Below are positions 40,362-47,775 of a stretch of 47,775 nt of DNA, piece after piece. Source of the DNA: an uncultured Lachnospiraceae bacterium (GTDB taxonomy: Bacteria > Bacillota > Clostridia > Lachnospirales > Lachnospiraceae); the NCBI GenBank assembly GCA_947382625.1, contig CANDAG010000028.1:1-47775 (forward strand), written 5' to 3'. The notes below the pieces were generated by a model. It saw only the letters and a program-made list of their open reading frames with translations. It did no database searches and was not told where the DNA came from. The position numbers and the translations under genes were made by a program. How positions within the stretch are numbered: the first letter of the stretch is position 1; each line of letters begins with the position of its first letter.

Positions 40362-40378
40362 CCACACTCCCACACCCT

Positions 40379-40408
40379 ATTATACTGTTACACCAGTCCA
40401 TCATGCAA
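40379..40408 (-). promoter_or_regulatory. Promoter of the small protein/HipA-like operon
   Basis: Minus strand TTGCAT (40403-40408), 18-base spacer, TATAAT (40379-40384). It leaves a leader of only about 10-15 bases. Confidence 0.55.
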
Positions 40409-40464
40409 GAAGTATACTGTACAAAAAAATCAAAAATACAGTTCTGGGTGCCTACTTTTTTACA

Positions 40465-40500
40465 TTAATAAAACCCTGCGGACAATAACTGCCGCAGGGT
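40465..40500 (-). terminator. Terminator of the purine permease gene
   Basis: Minus strand ACCCTGCGG / CCGCAGGGT stem (40492-40500 with 40473-40481) followed by TTTTATT, about 50 bases after the permease stop. Confidence 0.8.
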
Positions 40501-40548
40501 CTGTTGCTGACATAAGAATGTATCACAAAGCATGACATCCGTTGTCTT

Positions 40549-41907
40549 TTACAGGAAAATATATTTGCAAACAAACAGCAACGCCAAAATATACATAAGA
40601 GGCGTGATCTTCTTTGCCTTGCCGCATACCAGATTGATCACCACATAAGCGATGATACCCACTGCCATACCTTCAGAAATACTGTACATCAGCGGCATGG
40701 TGAGCAGGCAAAGATAAGCCGGGATTGCCTCTGAGAGATCATCGAAATCGATCTGGGCTACCGCTGTGATCATCAGGAATCCTACAAATACAAGGGCCGG
40801 AGCCGTTGCAAAGCTGGGGATCGCTGTAAAGATTGGTGCCAGGAAAATAGAGAGCAGGAACAAAAATCCTGTCACTACCGCTGTAAGTCCGGTCCTTCCG
40901 CCTTCTGCCACACCTGAGGAGCTTTCTACGAAAGTGGTGGTAGTAGACGTACCAAGTACTGCCCCTGCACTGGTTGCAACAGCATCTGCCAAAAGAGCCT
41001 GTTTGATGCGGGGAAGCCTGCCATCCTTATCCAGCATCTTGGCCTTGTCGGCACATCCGATCAGGGTTCCAAGGGTATCAAAAATATCTACAAACAAAAA
41101 TGCAAAGATAATTACCAGGAAATCAACGATCTTGATTGCACCGAAATCAGCCTTGAAGCACTGGCCAAAGGTAAGGCCGATAGAGGTAATGCTGAAACTG
41201 CTGAAGGAAGGGATCAGAGAATAATATCCGGCTTCCGGCGTCACTGTGTACAAACCGGTGAGCTGGCAGATCACACCAAGGATCCATGTGGCGAAGATAC
41301 CGATCAGAATAGAGCCCTTGATGCCTTTAATATAAAGAATGGCGATCAGGAAGATACCGATCACTGCAAGCAACGCACTGATGCCTGCCGTATGGAAATC
41401 TGTTCTGAAATTAATGACCGTCACCAGGGTAGAATCAGAATTCACTACGATCCCTGCGTTCTGAAAACCGATAAATGCAATGAACAAACCGATTCCCACG
41501 GAAACACCTTTTTTCAGCTGAAGAGGAATGGCATTGAAGATTGCTTCCCGCACGTTCGTCACAGACAGTACAATAAAGATCAGTCCTTCCACAAACACTG
41601 CCAGCAGCGCGATCTGCCAGGAATATCCCATGGAACCGCATACCGTATAGGCAAAATATGCATTCAGACCAAGTCCTGGTGCAAGCGCGAAGGGATAGTT
41701 GGCAAGAAGCGCCATTGCCATGGTACCGATAAAGGCGGCCAGAGCTGTTGCCATCAGAATGGCGTTGCTGTCCATGCCGGAGGCTGACAGGATCGACGGG
41801 TTGACTGCCAGAATATAGGCCATGGTCATAAATGTTGTGACACCGACAACTACTTCTGTCTTGACGTTGGTGTTGTTTTCTTTGAGTTTAAACCACTTTT
41901 CTAACAT
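40549..41907 (-). CDS. NCS2-family purine permease (AzgA/PbuG type)
   Basis: A 452-residue protein with about 12-14 helices. Signatures are EVVVGVTTFMTMAYILAVNPSIL, FALAPGLGLNAYFAYTV, and DIFDTLGTLIGCADKAKM, those of hypoxanthine/guanine/adenine transporters rather than uracil or xanthine ones. It imports a purine base by proton symport. GGAGAAAGTG precedes ATG 41907. I looked for a purine riboswitch in the 230-base leader and found none; only a CGGAAACG / CGTTTCCG hairpin is visible at 41937-41965. Confidence 0.92.
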   Translation of the reverse strand: MLEKWFKLKENNTNVKTEVVVGVTTFMTMAYILAVNPSILSASGMDSNAILMATALAAFIGTMAMALLANYPFALAPGLGLNAYFAYTVCGSMGYSWQIALLAVFVEGLIFIVLSVTNVREAIFNAIPLQLKKGVSVGIGLFIAFIGFQNAGIVVNSDSTLVTVINFRTDFHTAGISALLAVIGIFLIAILYIKGIKGSILIGIFATWILGVICQLTGLYTVTPEAGYYSLIPSFSSFSITSIGLTFGQCFKADFGAIKIVDFLVIIFAFLFVDIFDTLGTLIGCADKAKMLDKDGRLPRIKQALLADAVATSAGAVLGTSTTTTFVESSSGVAEGGRTGLTAVVTGFLFLLSIFLAPIFTAIPSFATAPALVFVGFLMITAVAQIDFDDLSEAIPAYLCLLTMPLMYSISEGMAVGIIAYVVINLVCGKAKKITPLMYILALLFVCKYIFL

Positions 41908-41992
41908 CACTTTCTCCTTTTCTCATAAGAGGTGGCTTCGGAAACGTCTTTTTATCTGCGTTTCCGCTTATAAATTTAAGTATCTATGCTCT

Positions 41993-42021
41993 ATCTTATC
42001 GTGCATTCTGCCAGAAAGCAA
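41993..42021 (-). promoter_or_regulatory. Promoter of the purine permease gene
   Basis: Minus strand TTGCTT (42016-42021), 17-base spacer, TAAGAT (41993-41998). The leader of about 80 bases contains the 41937-41965 hairpin. Confidence 0.5.
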
Positions 42022-42085
42022 GAAGGAATCTCTTCTTTATCAGATAAAAATGTGATAAAATCCATCTTAATGGATAAATCAATGA

Positions 42086-42114
42086 ATGACTGACGAAATC
42101 ATACCATCTATAAT
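42086..42114 (+). promoter_or_regulatory. Promoter of the hydroxyacid dehydrogenase gene
   Basis: ATGACT, 17 bases, TATAAT (42109-42114), about 25 bases before the ATG. Confidence 0.5.
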
Positions 42115-42138
42115 TGAGCGAAAGCAAGGGAGATCCCA

Positions 42139-43083
42139 ATGGAACAGAAAAAAATACTAGCCGTAATCCCCATGACGCAAATACAGCGTGACAGACTGGA
42201 ACAGATCTTACCAAATGCAGTATTCATCTATACAACTGTCTCAAACGTAACCAGGGAACAGGTACAACAGGCCGAAATCATCCTTGGCAATGTACCGGCG
42301 GACATGATACAGGCATCCCCGAATCTTGCCTGGCTCCATTTAAATTCAGCAGGATATGACCCTTATGCGAAAGAAGGCGTCCTTGGATCACATACTATCC
42401 TGACCAACAGCACCGGTGCCTACGGTAAGGCAGTGTCGGAGCATATGTTCGCCATGCTTCTGGCTTTTCAGAAGAAACTACATTTATATAGGGATGATCA
42501 AAGAAAACGCCTCTGGGGTGATGAAGGAGATGTAAGTTCCATCACAGACACTACCGTCCTCATCCTCGGCGCAGGAAATATCGGAAACCACTTTGCTGAA
42601 CTGGCACATGCCCTTGGTGCCTGCGTGATCGGCGTAAAAAGAACGCCCGGAGAATGCCCCTCCTACATGGATGAGCTTCATACGATGGATAAATTCCGAG
42701 AACTGCTTCCCAAAGCTGACGCGGTGGTCTCTTTTCTTCCGAGCACCGATGAAACAAGAGGTCTCTTCAATCAAGAGCTGTTTCATCTTATGAAAGCAGG
42801 AAGCTTTTTCTTAAACGGAGGCAGGGGTGATCTGGTATGCACGGAGGATCTGTGTGATGCTCTGGAATCCGGCCGTCTGGCAGGCGCGGCCCTGGATGTG
42901 ACCGATCCGGAACCGCTGCCTGAGAATCACAGACTGTGGGAAATGCCCAATGCATTTATCACACCCCATGTGTCGGGCGGCTATCATCTTCCGGAAACCC
43001 TGCGCAATGTGGTAGAAATCTGTCTGGAGAATGTGCGGCGGTATGCGGATGGGGATGAGCTGCGGAATGTGGTGAGGCACTGA
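42139..43083 (+). CDS. D-2-hydroxyacid dehydrogenase
   Basis: A 314-residue NAD(P)-dependent oxidoreductase that interconverts 2-oxoacids and D-2-hydroxyacids. The nucleotide-binding motif is LGAGNIG near 147. Catalytic residues are recognisable as R in NGGRGDLV, E in DVTDPEPLPE and H in ITPHVSGG. The N-terminal lid domain ends with ILTNSTGAYGKAVSEHMFAMLL. AAGGGAG precedes the ATG. Substrate not determined. Alone on its strand, divergent from the purine permease. Confidence 0.9.
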   Translation: MEQKKILAVIPMTQIQRDRLEQILPNAVFIYTTVSNVTREQVQQAEIILGNVPADMIQASPNLAWLHLNSAGYDPYAKEGVLGSHTILTNSTGAYGKAVSEHMFAMLLAFQKKLHLYRDDQRKRLWGDEGDVSSITDTTVLILGAGNIGNHFAELAHALGACVIGVKRTPGECPSYMDELHTMDKFRELLPKADAVVSFLPSTDETRGLFNQELFHLMKAGSFFLNGGRGDLVCTEDLCDALESGRLAGAALDVTDPEPLPENHRLWEMPNAFITPHVSGGYHLPETLRNVVEICLENVRRYADGDELRNVVRH

Positions 43084-43151
43084 GCAATAGCGCAAATTCA
43101 GTCAGTCTCACAGTGCTTGTTGTAAGCCACTTTATAGAAATCAAGACGTAT

Positions 43152-43250
43152 TAATCTTGTTTTTGTGCAGATAATATCATATAATAATCTTGTATATGTG
43201 CAAAACCAGAAATTTAATAATCTTGTTTTAGTGGAGAATCTGCGATGAAA
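43152..43250 (+). repeat. Three 33-bp iterons upstream of the DUF4143 ATPase
   Basis: The 18-base core TAATCTTGTTTTTGTGCA or a close variant begins at 43152, 43185 and 43218, an exact 33-base period. The third unit runs over the ribosome binding site (GTGGAG) and the start codon at 43245. Spacers are AT-rich and not conserved. The identical spacing puts all cores on one face of the helix. Confidence 0.85.
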
Positions 43251-44597
43251 CGAAAAATATATGACAGACTCGTCGAATGGAAGCAGACCTCACATAGCAG
43301 TGCTGCATTATTGATCGATGGTGCAAGACGTGTGGGCAAAAGCTATATTGCTGAAAAATTTGCAAAAGAAAACTATGAAACCTACATCCTGATCGATTTT
43401 AACCGTGTCGGAAAGGAAGTTACAGACCTCTTTGAAAATTACCTTGATGATCTGGACACCTTGTTTCTATATCTTTCTGCCTACTATAACAAAAGACTCA
43501 TCAAGGGGAACTCTCTGATCATCTTTGACGAGGTACAGCTTTTTCCCCGTGCAAGAGCAGCAATTAAATATCTTGTGGCAGACGGCAGATACGATTACAT
43601 CGAAACCGGCTCCCTGATGTCAATCAGAAAAAATGTGAAGGATATCATGATTCCTTCCGAGGAACGGCATATCTATATGTATCCCATGGATTTTGAAGAA
43701 TTTCTTTGGGCTCTGGGAAACGAAACCCTGCTTCCTGTCATACAAAACTGCTTCCTCCAAAAAAAGCCCATGGGGCAGGCTCTGCACCGAAAGGCTATGG
43801 ACTATTTCCGCCAATACATGATCGTAGGCGGAATGCCGCAGGCCGTCAGCTTATATGCCCGGACAAAGGACTTTGAAGCTGTAGACAGAGTAAAGCGGGA
43901 TATTCTGACGCTTTACAGGCAGGATATCATGAAGCACGCAGAGGGTAATGAACTCGAAATAGAAGCTATTTTTGATGAAATCCCCGCCCAGCTTTCCAGG
44001 CATGAGAAAAAATTTAAGATCAGTGCTATCAAAAAGGGCGCCCGCGCCAGAGATTATAAACAGCCATTTTATTGGCTTGCAGACGCAATGGTCATAAATC
44101 CATGCTACAATTCAACCGAACCTAATATCGGTCTGAAGCTGAATATGGAACGGACATCCCTCAAGTGCTATATGGCGGACACCGGTCTGTTGATCAGTCA
44201 TTCATTTGATGAAAACGGCATTGTCTCGGAAGAAATCTACAAAAAGCTCCTTTTTGACAAGCTTTCTGTAAACAGCGGCATGCTCATGGAAAACATTGTG
44301 GCGCAAATGCTTGTCTCTGCAGGTCATAAGCTCTATTTCTTCTCCAGAGCATCCCGTGAAAACGCTGAAGACCGGATGGAAATAGACTTTCTTGTTGCAA
44401 AGAGCAAGGTGACAAGCAAGCACAACATTTCACCCATTGAAGTCAAATCAGGTGAACGCTATACCTTATCCTCCATCAACAAATTCCGCCGGAAATATGC
44501 GGAACAGACTGCAACCGCCTATGTCCTGCACACTAAGGATCTGAAGGTGGAGGACGGGATTGTGTATTTGCCGTTGTATATGACTATGTTTCTGTAA
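43245..44597 (+). CDS. AAA-type ATPase with DUF4143 (AAA_14) domain
   Basis: A 450-residue protein. Walker A GARRVGKS (K32) follows the family's LLIDGARRVGKSYIAEKFA; Walker B LIIFDEVQLFPRA is near 90-102; the ETGSLMSI sensor near 126 and the MYPMDFEEFLWAL segment are typical. The C-terminal DUF4143 part carries a PD-(D/E)XK-like core: EIDFLVAKS and PIEVKSGERY. Such ATPases are abundant in anaerobes, and their biological role is unclear. GGAG nine bases before ATG 43245 lies inside the third iteron, which suggests self-control. Codon use is more AT-rich than in its neighbours. Confidence 0.88.
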   Translation: MKRKIYDRLVEWKQTSHSSAALLIDGARRVGKSYIAEKFAKENYETYILIDFNRVGKEVTDLFENYLDDLDTLFLYLSAYYNKRLIKGNSLIIFDEVQLFPRARAAIKYLVADGRYDYIETGSLMSIRKNVKDIMIPSEERHIYMYPMDFEEFLWALGNETLLPVIQNCFLQKKPMGQALHRKAMDYFRQYMIVGGMPQAVSLYARTKDFEAVDRVKRDILTLYRQDIMKHAEGNELEIEAIFDEIPAQLSRHEKKFKISAIKKGARARDYKQPFYWLADAMVINPCYNSTEPNIGLKLNMERTSLKCYMADTGLLISHSFDENGIVSEEIYKKLLFDKLSVNSGMLMENIVAQMLVSAGHKLYFFSRASRENAEDRMEIDFLVAKSKVTSKHNISPIEVKSGERYTLSSINKFRRKYAEQTATAYVLHTKDLKVEDGIVYLPLYMTMFL

Positions 44598-44605
44598 GTG
44601 TATCC

Positions 44606-46855
44606 TCAATCAACACAACGCCTGAAAAGCGCCCACGTACTCAAAAAATAGCACACCAGCAAAAGCAACAGGATACCTGCCGTAGTCCCCATACTGAGCA
44701 ACAGGGAGCCTGGCCCGATATATGCCGAAATTTCTGCTGATATGGTCTGAACAAAATAGGCAATGACCACTGCAGCAACTGCCACTGCCACTATAACAGG
44801 AAGTCCGAACCAGACGCTCAGCTGCTTCAATACCAGCTTGTCAATACGCTGTTCTTCCACGCCAAGCTTTCTAAGCACCGAAAAGCGGTACTTATACTTT
44901 CCTGCATCCAAAAGCTGCTGCAAAGAAAGCACTGTAAGGCAAATGACCATCAGCACAACAGCGCCATAAAGCATGGAGGCCTGCAGGACAAAATTTCCGG
45001 CCCTGGAGCTGTTGATCTGCAGGGTACGCAGACGGATCCCATAGGAAACGCCGGTATCTGTCTGCTCCGGGTATTTTTCTTCAAAGATTTTTTCCAGTCC
45101 CCGGGCATCCTCATAGGATACAGTCTCTGCTGTTTTGATATACCGGTTGCTCATAACCGGGAGCAGGCTTTCACAAACGCTGTCCGGGAACACATAGAGA
45201 ACGTCCGTATAAGAATTGTAAAGGGTTTCTCCCATTGCTTCCTCATAACAGGGCCGACCCGAAAGCTTCAATTCTCCTGCATCTGTCATCACGCTGGGAT
45301 GGGCACTGATAAATTCCTCCCTGTCCTCCCTGGCGGCGATCACCTTCCATTGGGTTGTAAACTCATTTTCCGCCAAAGAAACAGGGGCATACCCCAGCAT
45401 TTCCCGAATTTGGTTGTAATCGCTCAGGGAGATTGCCACTACAGGAAAATCATATTTCATACGGTTATGAAAATCGGATCTGGCCGGCAGATAAAGATAG
45501 CACGTACAATCATAAGCGGTTATCAGGCCATGTTCCCTGAGGAACTCTGTGACATTTCCGTAATCATCACGAGGAAGGTCTTTTTCTTCCTCTACATTAT
45601 TGTACCGCGAATAAATCTGAACATCATACATAGAACGTATCTCCAGATAACCGGATGCCCAGCCTGTCAAAATCGGGGCGGCGATAAACATAAAGACCGA
45701 AAGCACCAAGGTGATGCTGACCAACGTCATGGTCTTGCTGGTGGTATTCAGTCTGGAAATGATCTGCCCGAAAAAGAAGAGATTTTCGTTTTTGTAGCGG
45801 TGCTTTGGCGATCTTTCCTTCCACGCCGCAAGCAGACTGCCCGCCAAATAGATCAGGGCGCAGATAAAGAAAAGAAGATCCACCAGAATAAACACTAAAT
45901 ATTGGTTGAAAATACCCCCATGCAGGGACAGATAATATCTTCTTGTAAGCACCGGCACGGCTGACGCGCCAAAAGCATTCAGAACGGAGCATAGCAGCAA
46001 TCCTGTGAGCAGTGTGTAGAAACTGCCCTCTTTTTCTGAACATAAGGGTCTTTTACGAGGCAGGACGCCCTTTGTTCGGATCAGCCACACTCCTGACCAG
46101 AATAGAGTTCCGGCAGGAAGAAGGATATTTCCCCAGAACATGAGCCGGACAGGCAATGCGAAACGGCTGTCATAATAAAACCGGATCAATTGGATCCCGA
46201 CGACGCACATCCCTGCTGCGAAAAGCATAAACACAATCACCACAATAAAGATCCAACGACTTTTTTTGAGTGCAATGTCGTTTTCCCGTTCGGCGTTAAG
46301 CATATCGATCACCTTTGTTTTTCGGATCGTGCGGGTATTTAACATTCCTACCATAAGAAAGCTCACGGTGAAAAAGCAGAGAGTCCATAATACCGTATCC
46401 GGAAATAACGTCCACGACAATGCATAAGCTTTTCCGTAAGAGGTGAGCAGAAGCGCCGTAATAAACTGGGAACAGAGCACCCCCAAAAGGATTCCGATCC
46501 CTATGGAAAGCATCCCCATAATAAGAGTTTCTGCAAAAAAAATCCTTCCGATGGTTTTCTGCTCCATTCCCATCAAAGCCTGAACGGCAAATTCCTTTTG
46601 TCTGCACCGGAGCATGTAGTGATTGACGAAGTGTATCAAAAACAGCAAAAGTAGCGTGATGCTGCAGATTGCCGCCTTCATACCGTCGCTTAACATTGTA
46701 ACATCATACTCCGTTCCGATATCCGGCTGATAATATCTGCTGGATATGGATAAAAAGGAATAAAACAGGGTAACGCAGATAGTTAAGGTTACAATATAGA
46801 TCAGATAGTCTTTCACAGACCGTTTTGCATTCCGAAAAACAAGCTTAGCATACAT
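44606..46855 (-). CDS. BceB-type ABC transporter permease (FtsX-like)
   Basis: A 749-residue permease. The N-terminus MYAKLVFRNAKRSVKDYLIYIVTLTICVTLFYSF and the second FtsX-like block (FVLQASMLYGAVVLMVICLTVLSLQQ) frame about ten helices. A large external domain of about 200 residues lies at about 415-630, the place where BceB proteins sense antimicrobial peptides such as bacitracin. It pairs with the ATPase upstream (11-base overlap). A two-component system usually sits nearby and would lie beyond the right edge. It converges with the DUF4143 gene after 8 bases. Confidence 0.88.
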   Translation of the reverse strand: MYAKLVFRNAKRSVKDYLIYIVTLTICVTLFYSFLSISSRYYQPDIGTEYDVTMLSDGMKAAICSITLLLLFLIHFVNHYMLRCRQKEFAVQALMGMEQKTIGRIFFAETLIMGMLSIGIGILLGVLCSQFITALLLTSYGKAYALSWTLFPDTVLWTLCFFTVSFLMVGMLNTRTIRKTKVIDMLNAERENDIALKKSRWIFIVVIVFMLFAAGMCVVGIQLIRFYYDSRFALPVRLMFWGNILLPAGTLFWSGVWLIRTKGVLPRKRPLCSEKEGSFYTLLTGLLLCSVLNAFGASAVPVLTRRYYLSLHGGIFNQYLVFILVDLLFFICALIYLAGSLLAAWKERSPKHRYKNENLFFFGQIISRLNTTSKTMTLVSITLVLSVFMFIAAPILTGWASGYLEIRSMYDVQIYSRYNNVEEEKDLPRDDYGNVTEFLREHGLITAYDCTCYLYLPARSDFHNRMKYDFPVVAISLSDYNQIREMLGYAPVSLAENEFTTQWKVIAAREDREEFISAHPSVMTDAGELKLSGRPCYEEAMGETLYNSYTDVLYVFPDSVCESLLPVMSNRYIKTAETVSYEDARGLEKIFEEKYPEQTDTGVSYGIRLRTLQINSSRAGNFVLQASMLYGAVVLMVICLTVLSLQQLLDAGKYKYRFSVLRKLGVEEQRIDKLVLKQLSVWFGLPVIVAVAVAAVVIAYFVQTISAEISAYIGPGSLLLSMGTTAGILLLLLVCYFLSTWALFRRCVD

Positions 46856-47612
46856 GGCTCTGCCCTCCCCCGATCATGGTAAGGACGTTCAGGATTTTAT
46901 GAAAAAAGGCGCTTCTGCTGTCATTTCCCTTATATAGCTCCGTCAAAATCCTTCCGTCCTGTAAAAAGAGGATACGGTTTGCATAGCTTGCAGTAAAGGC
47001 GTCATGTGTGACCATAAGGATCGTTGTCCCAAGCTGCTCATTGATGCTCTGAATGGTGGCCAGAAGCATCTGGGAGGAATGGCTGTCCAGCGCGCCGGTG
47101 GGCTCGTCCGCCAGCAAAAGCTTCGGGTCATTGACGATCGCCCTTGCACAGGCACAGCGCTGTTTTTGCCCGCCGGATACCTGATAGGGATACTTTCCCA
47201 GAATATCGCTGATATTCAGCTTCCGGGCAATCTCCAGGATCCGCGGCTCCACATCGGCAGCAGGTGTTTGATTGACGGCCAGAGCCAGTGCGATATTCTC
47301 CGAAATTGTCAATGTATCCAGCAGATTAAAATCCTGAAATACGAAGCCTAAGTTTTCCCTGCGGAACCGGGCAATGGCTTTCGGCCTGATCTCCGTAAGG
47401 TCTTCTCCCTCCAGATAGATATGTCCCGCGCTTACCGTATCGATGGTGGAAATACAGTTGAGCAGCGTTGTTTTTCCGGAGCCGGAAGCCCCCATGATTC
47501 CCAGAAATTCCCCTGCTTCCACCGAAAAGCTGATATCCTGAATGGCCTTTGTGATATTCCCCTCATTGCCATAGTATTTCCGGATATGCTCCAGCTTCAA
47601 AATAGTATCCAT
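46845..47612 (-). CDS. BceA-type ABC transporter ATP-binding protein
   Basis: A 255-residue ATPase of the MacB/LolD type: Walker A GASGSGKTT (41-49), Q-loop FVFQDFNLLDTLT, signature VSGGQKQRCACARA, Walker B LLLADEPTGALD and H-loop VTHDAFTASYA. Its last residues overlap the permease start, which marks one operon. Together they remove or sense cell-wall-active peptides. GGAAGGGGG precedes ATG 47612. Confidence 0.92.
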   Translation of the reverse strand: MDTILKLEHIRKYYGNEGNITKAIQDISFSVEAGEFLGIMGASGSGKTTLLNCISTIDTVSAGHIYLEGEDLTEIRPKAIARFRRENLGFVFQDFNLLDTLTISENIALALAVNQTPAADVEPRILEIARKLNISDILGKYPYQVSGGQKQRCACARAIVNDPKLLLADEPTGALDSHSSQMLLATIQSINEQLGTTILMVTHDAFTASYANRILFLQDGRILTELYKGNDSRSAFFHKILNVLTMIGGGQSHVC

Positions 47613-47684
47613 AGATCATACCCCCTTCCATACCTTTATTGTAACCGGCAGGCGGCTTTTTTTGTATCAGGTTTTCTTACGAAG

Positions 47685-47704
47685 TTCTTACATAAATGTA
47701 AGAA
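47685..47704. promoter_or_regulatory. Inverted repeat upstream of bceAB
   Basis: TTCTTACAT-AA-ATGTAAGAA is a perfect 9-bp inverted repeat 73-92 bases before the bceA start. A half-site (TTCTTACGA) lies at 47674-47682. The position suits a response-regulator site. The regulator itself is not in the window. Confidence 0.55.
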
Positions 47705-47775
47705 GGTTACTATTCACAGCCAATGTCAGTTAGTTAAGCTTATAGTATCAAACTCCTGAATAAGGTATAACTTAA

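Noticed and set aside
41911-42061. Purine riboswitch before the NCS2 permease
   Set aside because: No conserved aptamer core could be found; only a simple hairpin is present.
43152-43250. CRISPR array from the 33-bp repeats
   Set aside because: Only three units, 18-base cores, 15-base gaps, no cas genes.

Overview
This window looks like a chromosomal segment of a Gram-positive gut-type member of the Bacillota, most probably class Clostridia, family Lachnospiraceae. The evidence is moderate GC, strong AGGAGG-type ribosome binding sites, promoters close to the TTGACA/TATAAT consensus, a CnaB/SpaA-type adhesin with a sortase signal, a PadR/DUF1700/DUF4097 module, DUF4143 and DUF1703 ATPases, and the TIGR03915/radical-SAM repair pair. 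No rRNA, tRNA, CRISPR array or complete transposon was seen. The genus cannot be fixed from the sequence alone.

Layout. 1-4.4 kb is a surface/regulatory block: a secreted acidic protein with a very long (TETS)n tail that runs off the left edge, a SARP/BTAD-type regulator, a divergent ECF sigma factor, and two decayed fragments. 4.7-9.6 kb holds a cysteine hydrolase, a heterodimeric ABC exporter and its MarR regulator with two operator copies. 9.7-11.3 kb has a TraX-like membrane protein and a divergent ECF-transporter S component. 11.3-16.2 kb holds a PadR-DUF1700-DUF4097 envelope module, a duplicated CmpB-like membrane protein and an XRE/membrane-protein pair, each with distinct upstream repeat structures. 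16.3-18.3 kb holds an intracellular GH13 amylase flanked by copies of a 37-bp repeat, then a gene-free stretch with DnaA boxes. 18.3-25.5 kb is a genome-maintenance block: a nuclease-helicase fusion, an HPr-like protein without the active histidine, and a rarA-radical SAM-TIGR03915 operon with a LexA/DinR-type box on its promoter.

25.5-32.9 kb holds an unknown membrane protein, an AIM24 protein, an acyltransferase with a hairpin operator-like leader, a two-part ThrE-type exporter coupled to YaaA and a thiol peroxidase, an AAA/PD-(D/E)XK protein and a DUF362 protein. 32.9-38.5 kb is one giant sortase-anchored adhesin with a Cys/His repeat head, two tandem 180-residue repeats, a fibro-slime-like domain and two SpaA-like domains. 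38.6-40.4 kb is a nuclease remnant and a HipA-like kinase with a small overlapping partner. 40.5-47.8 kb has a purine permease, a D-2-hydroxyacid dehydrogenase, a DUF4143 ATPase preceded by three 33-bp iterons (the third covers its start codon), and a BceAB-type peptide-resistance ABC transporter.

The strongest candidates for something under-described are the iteron-ATPase unit at 43.15-44.6 kb, the small-protein/HipA-like kinase pair at 38.9-40.4 kb, the Cys-His repeat head of the giant adhesin, and the SARP/ECF/TETS surface block. All functional names come from motif recognition by eye; no database search was run.
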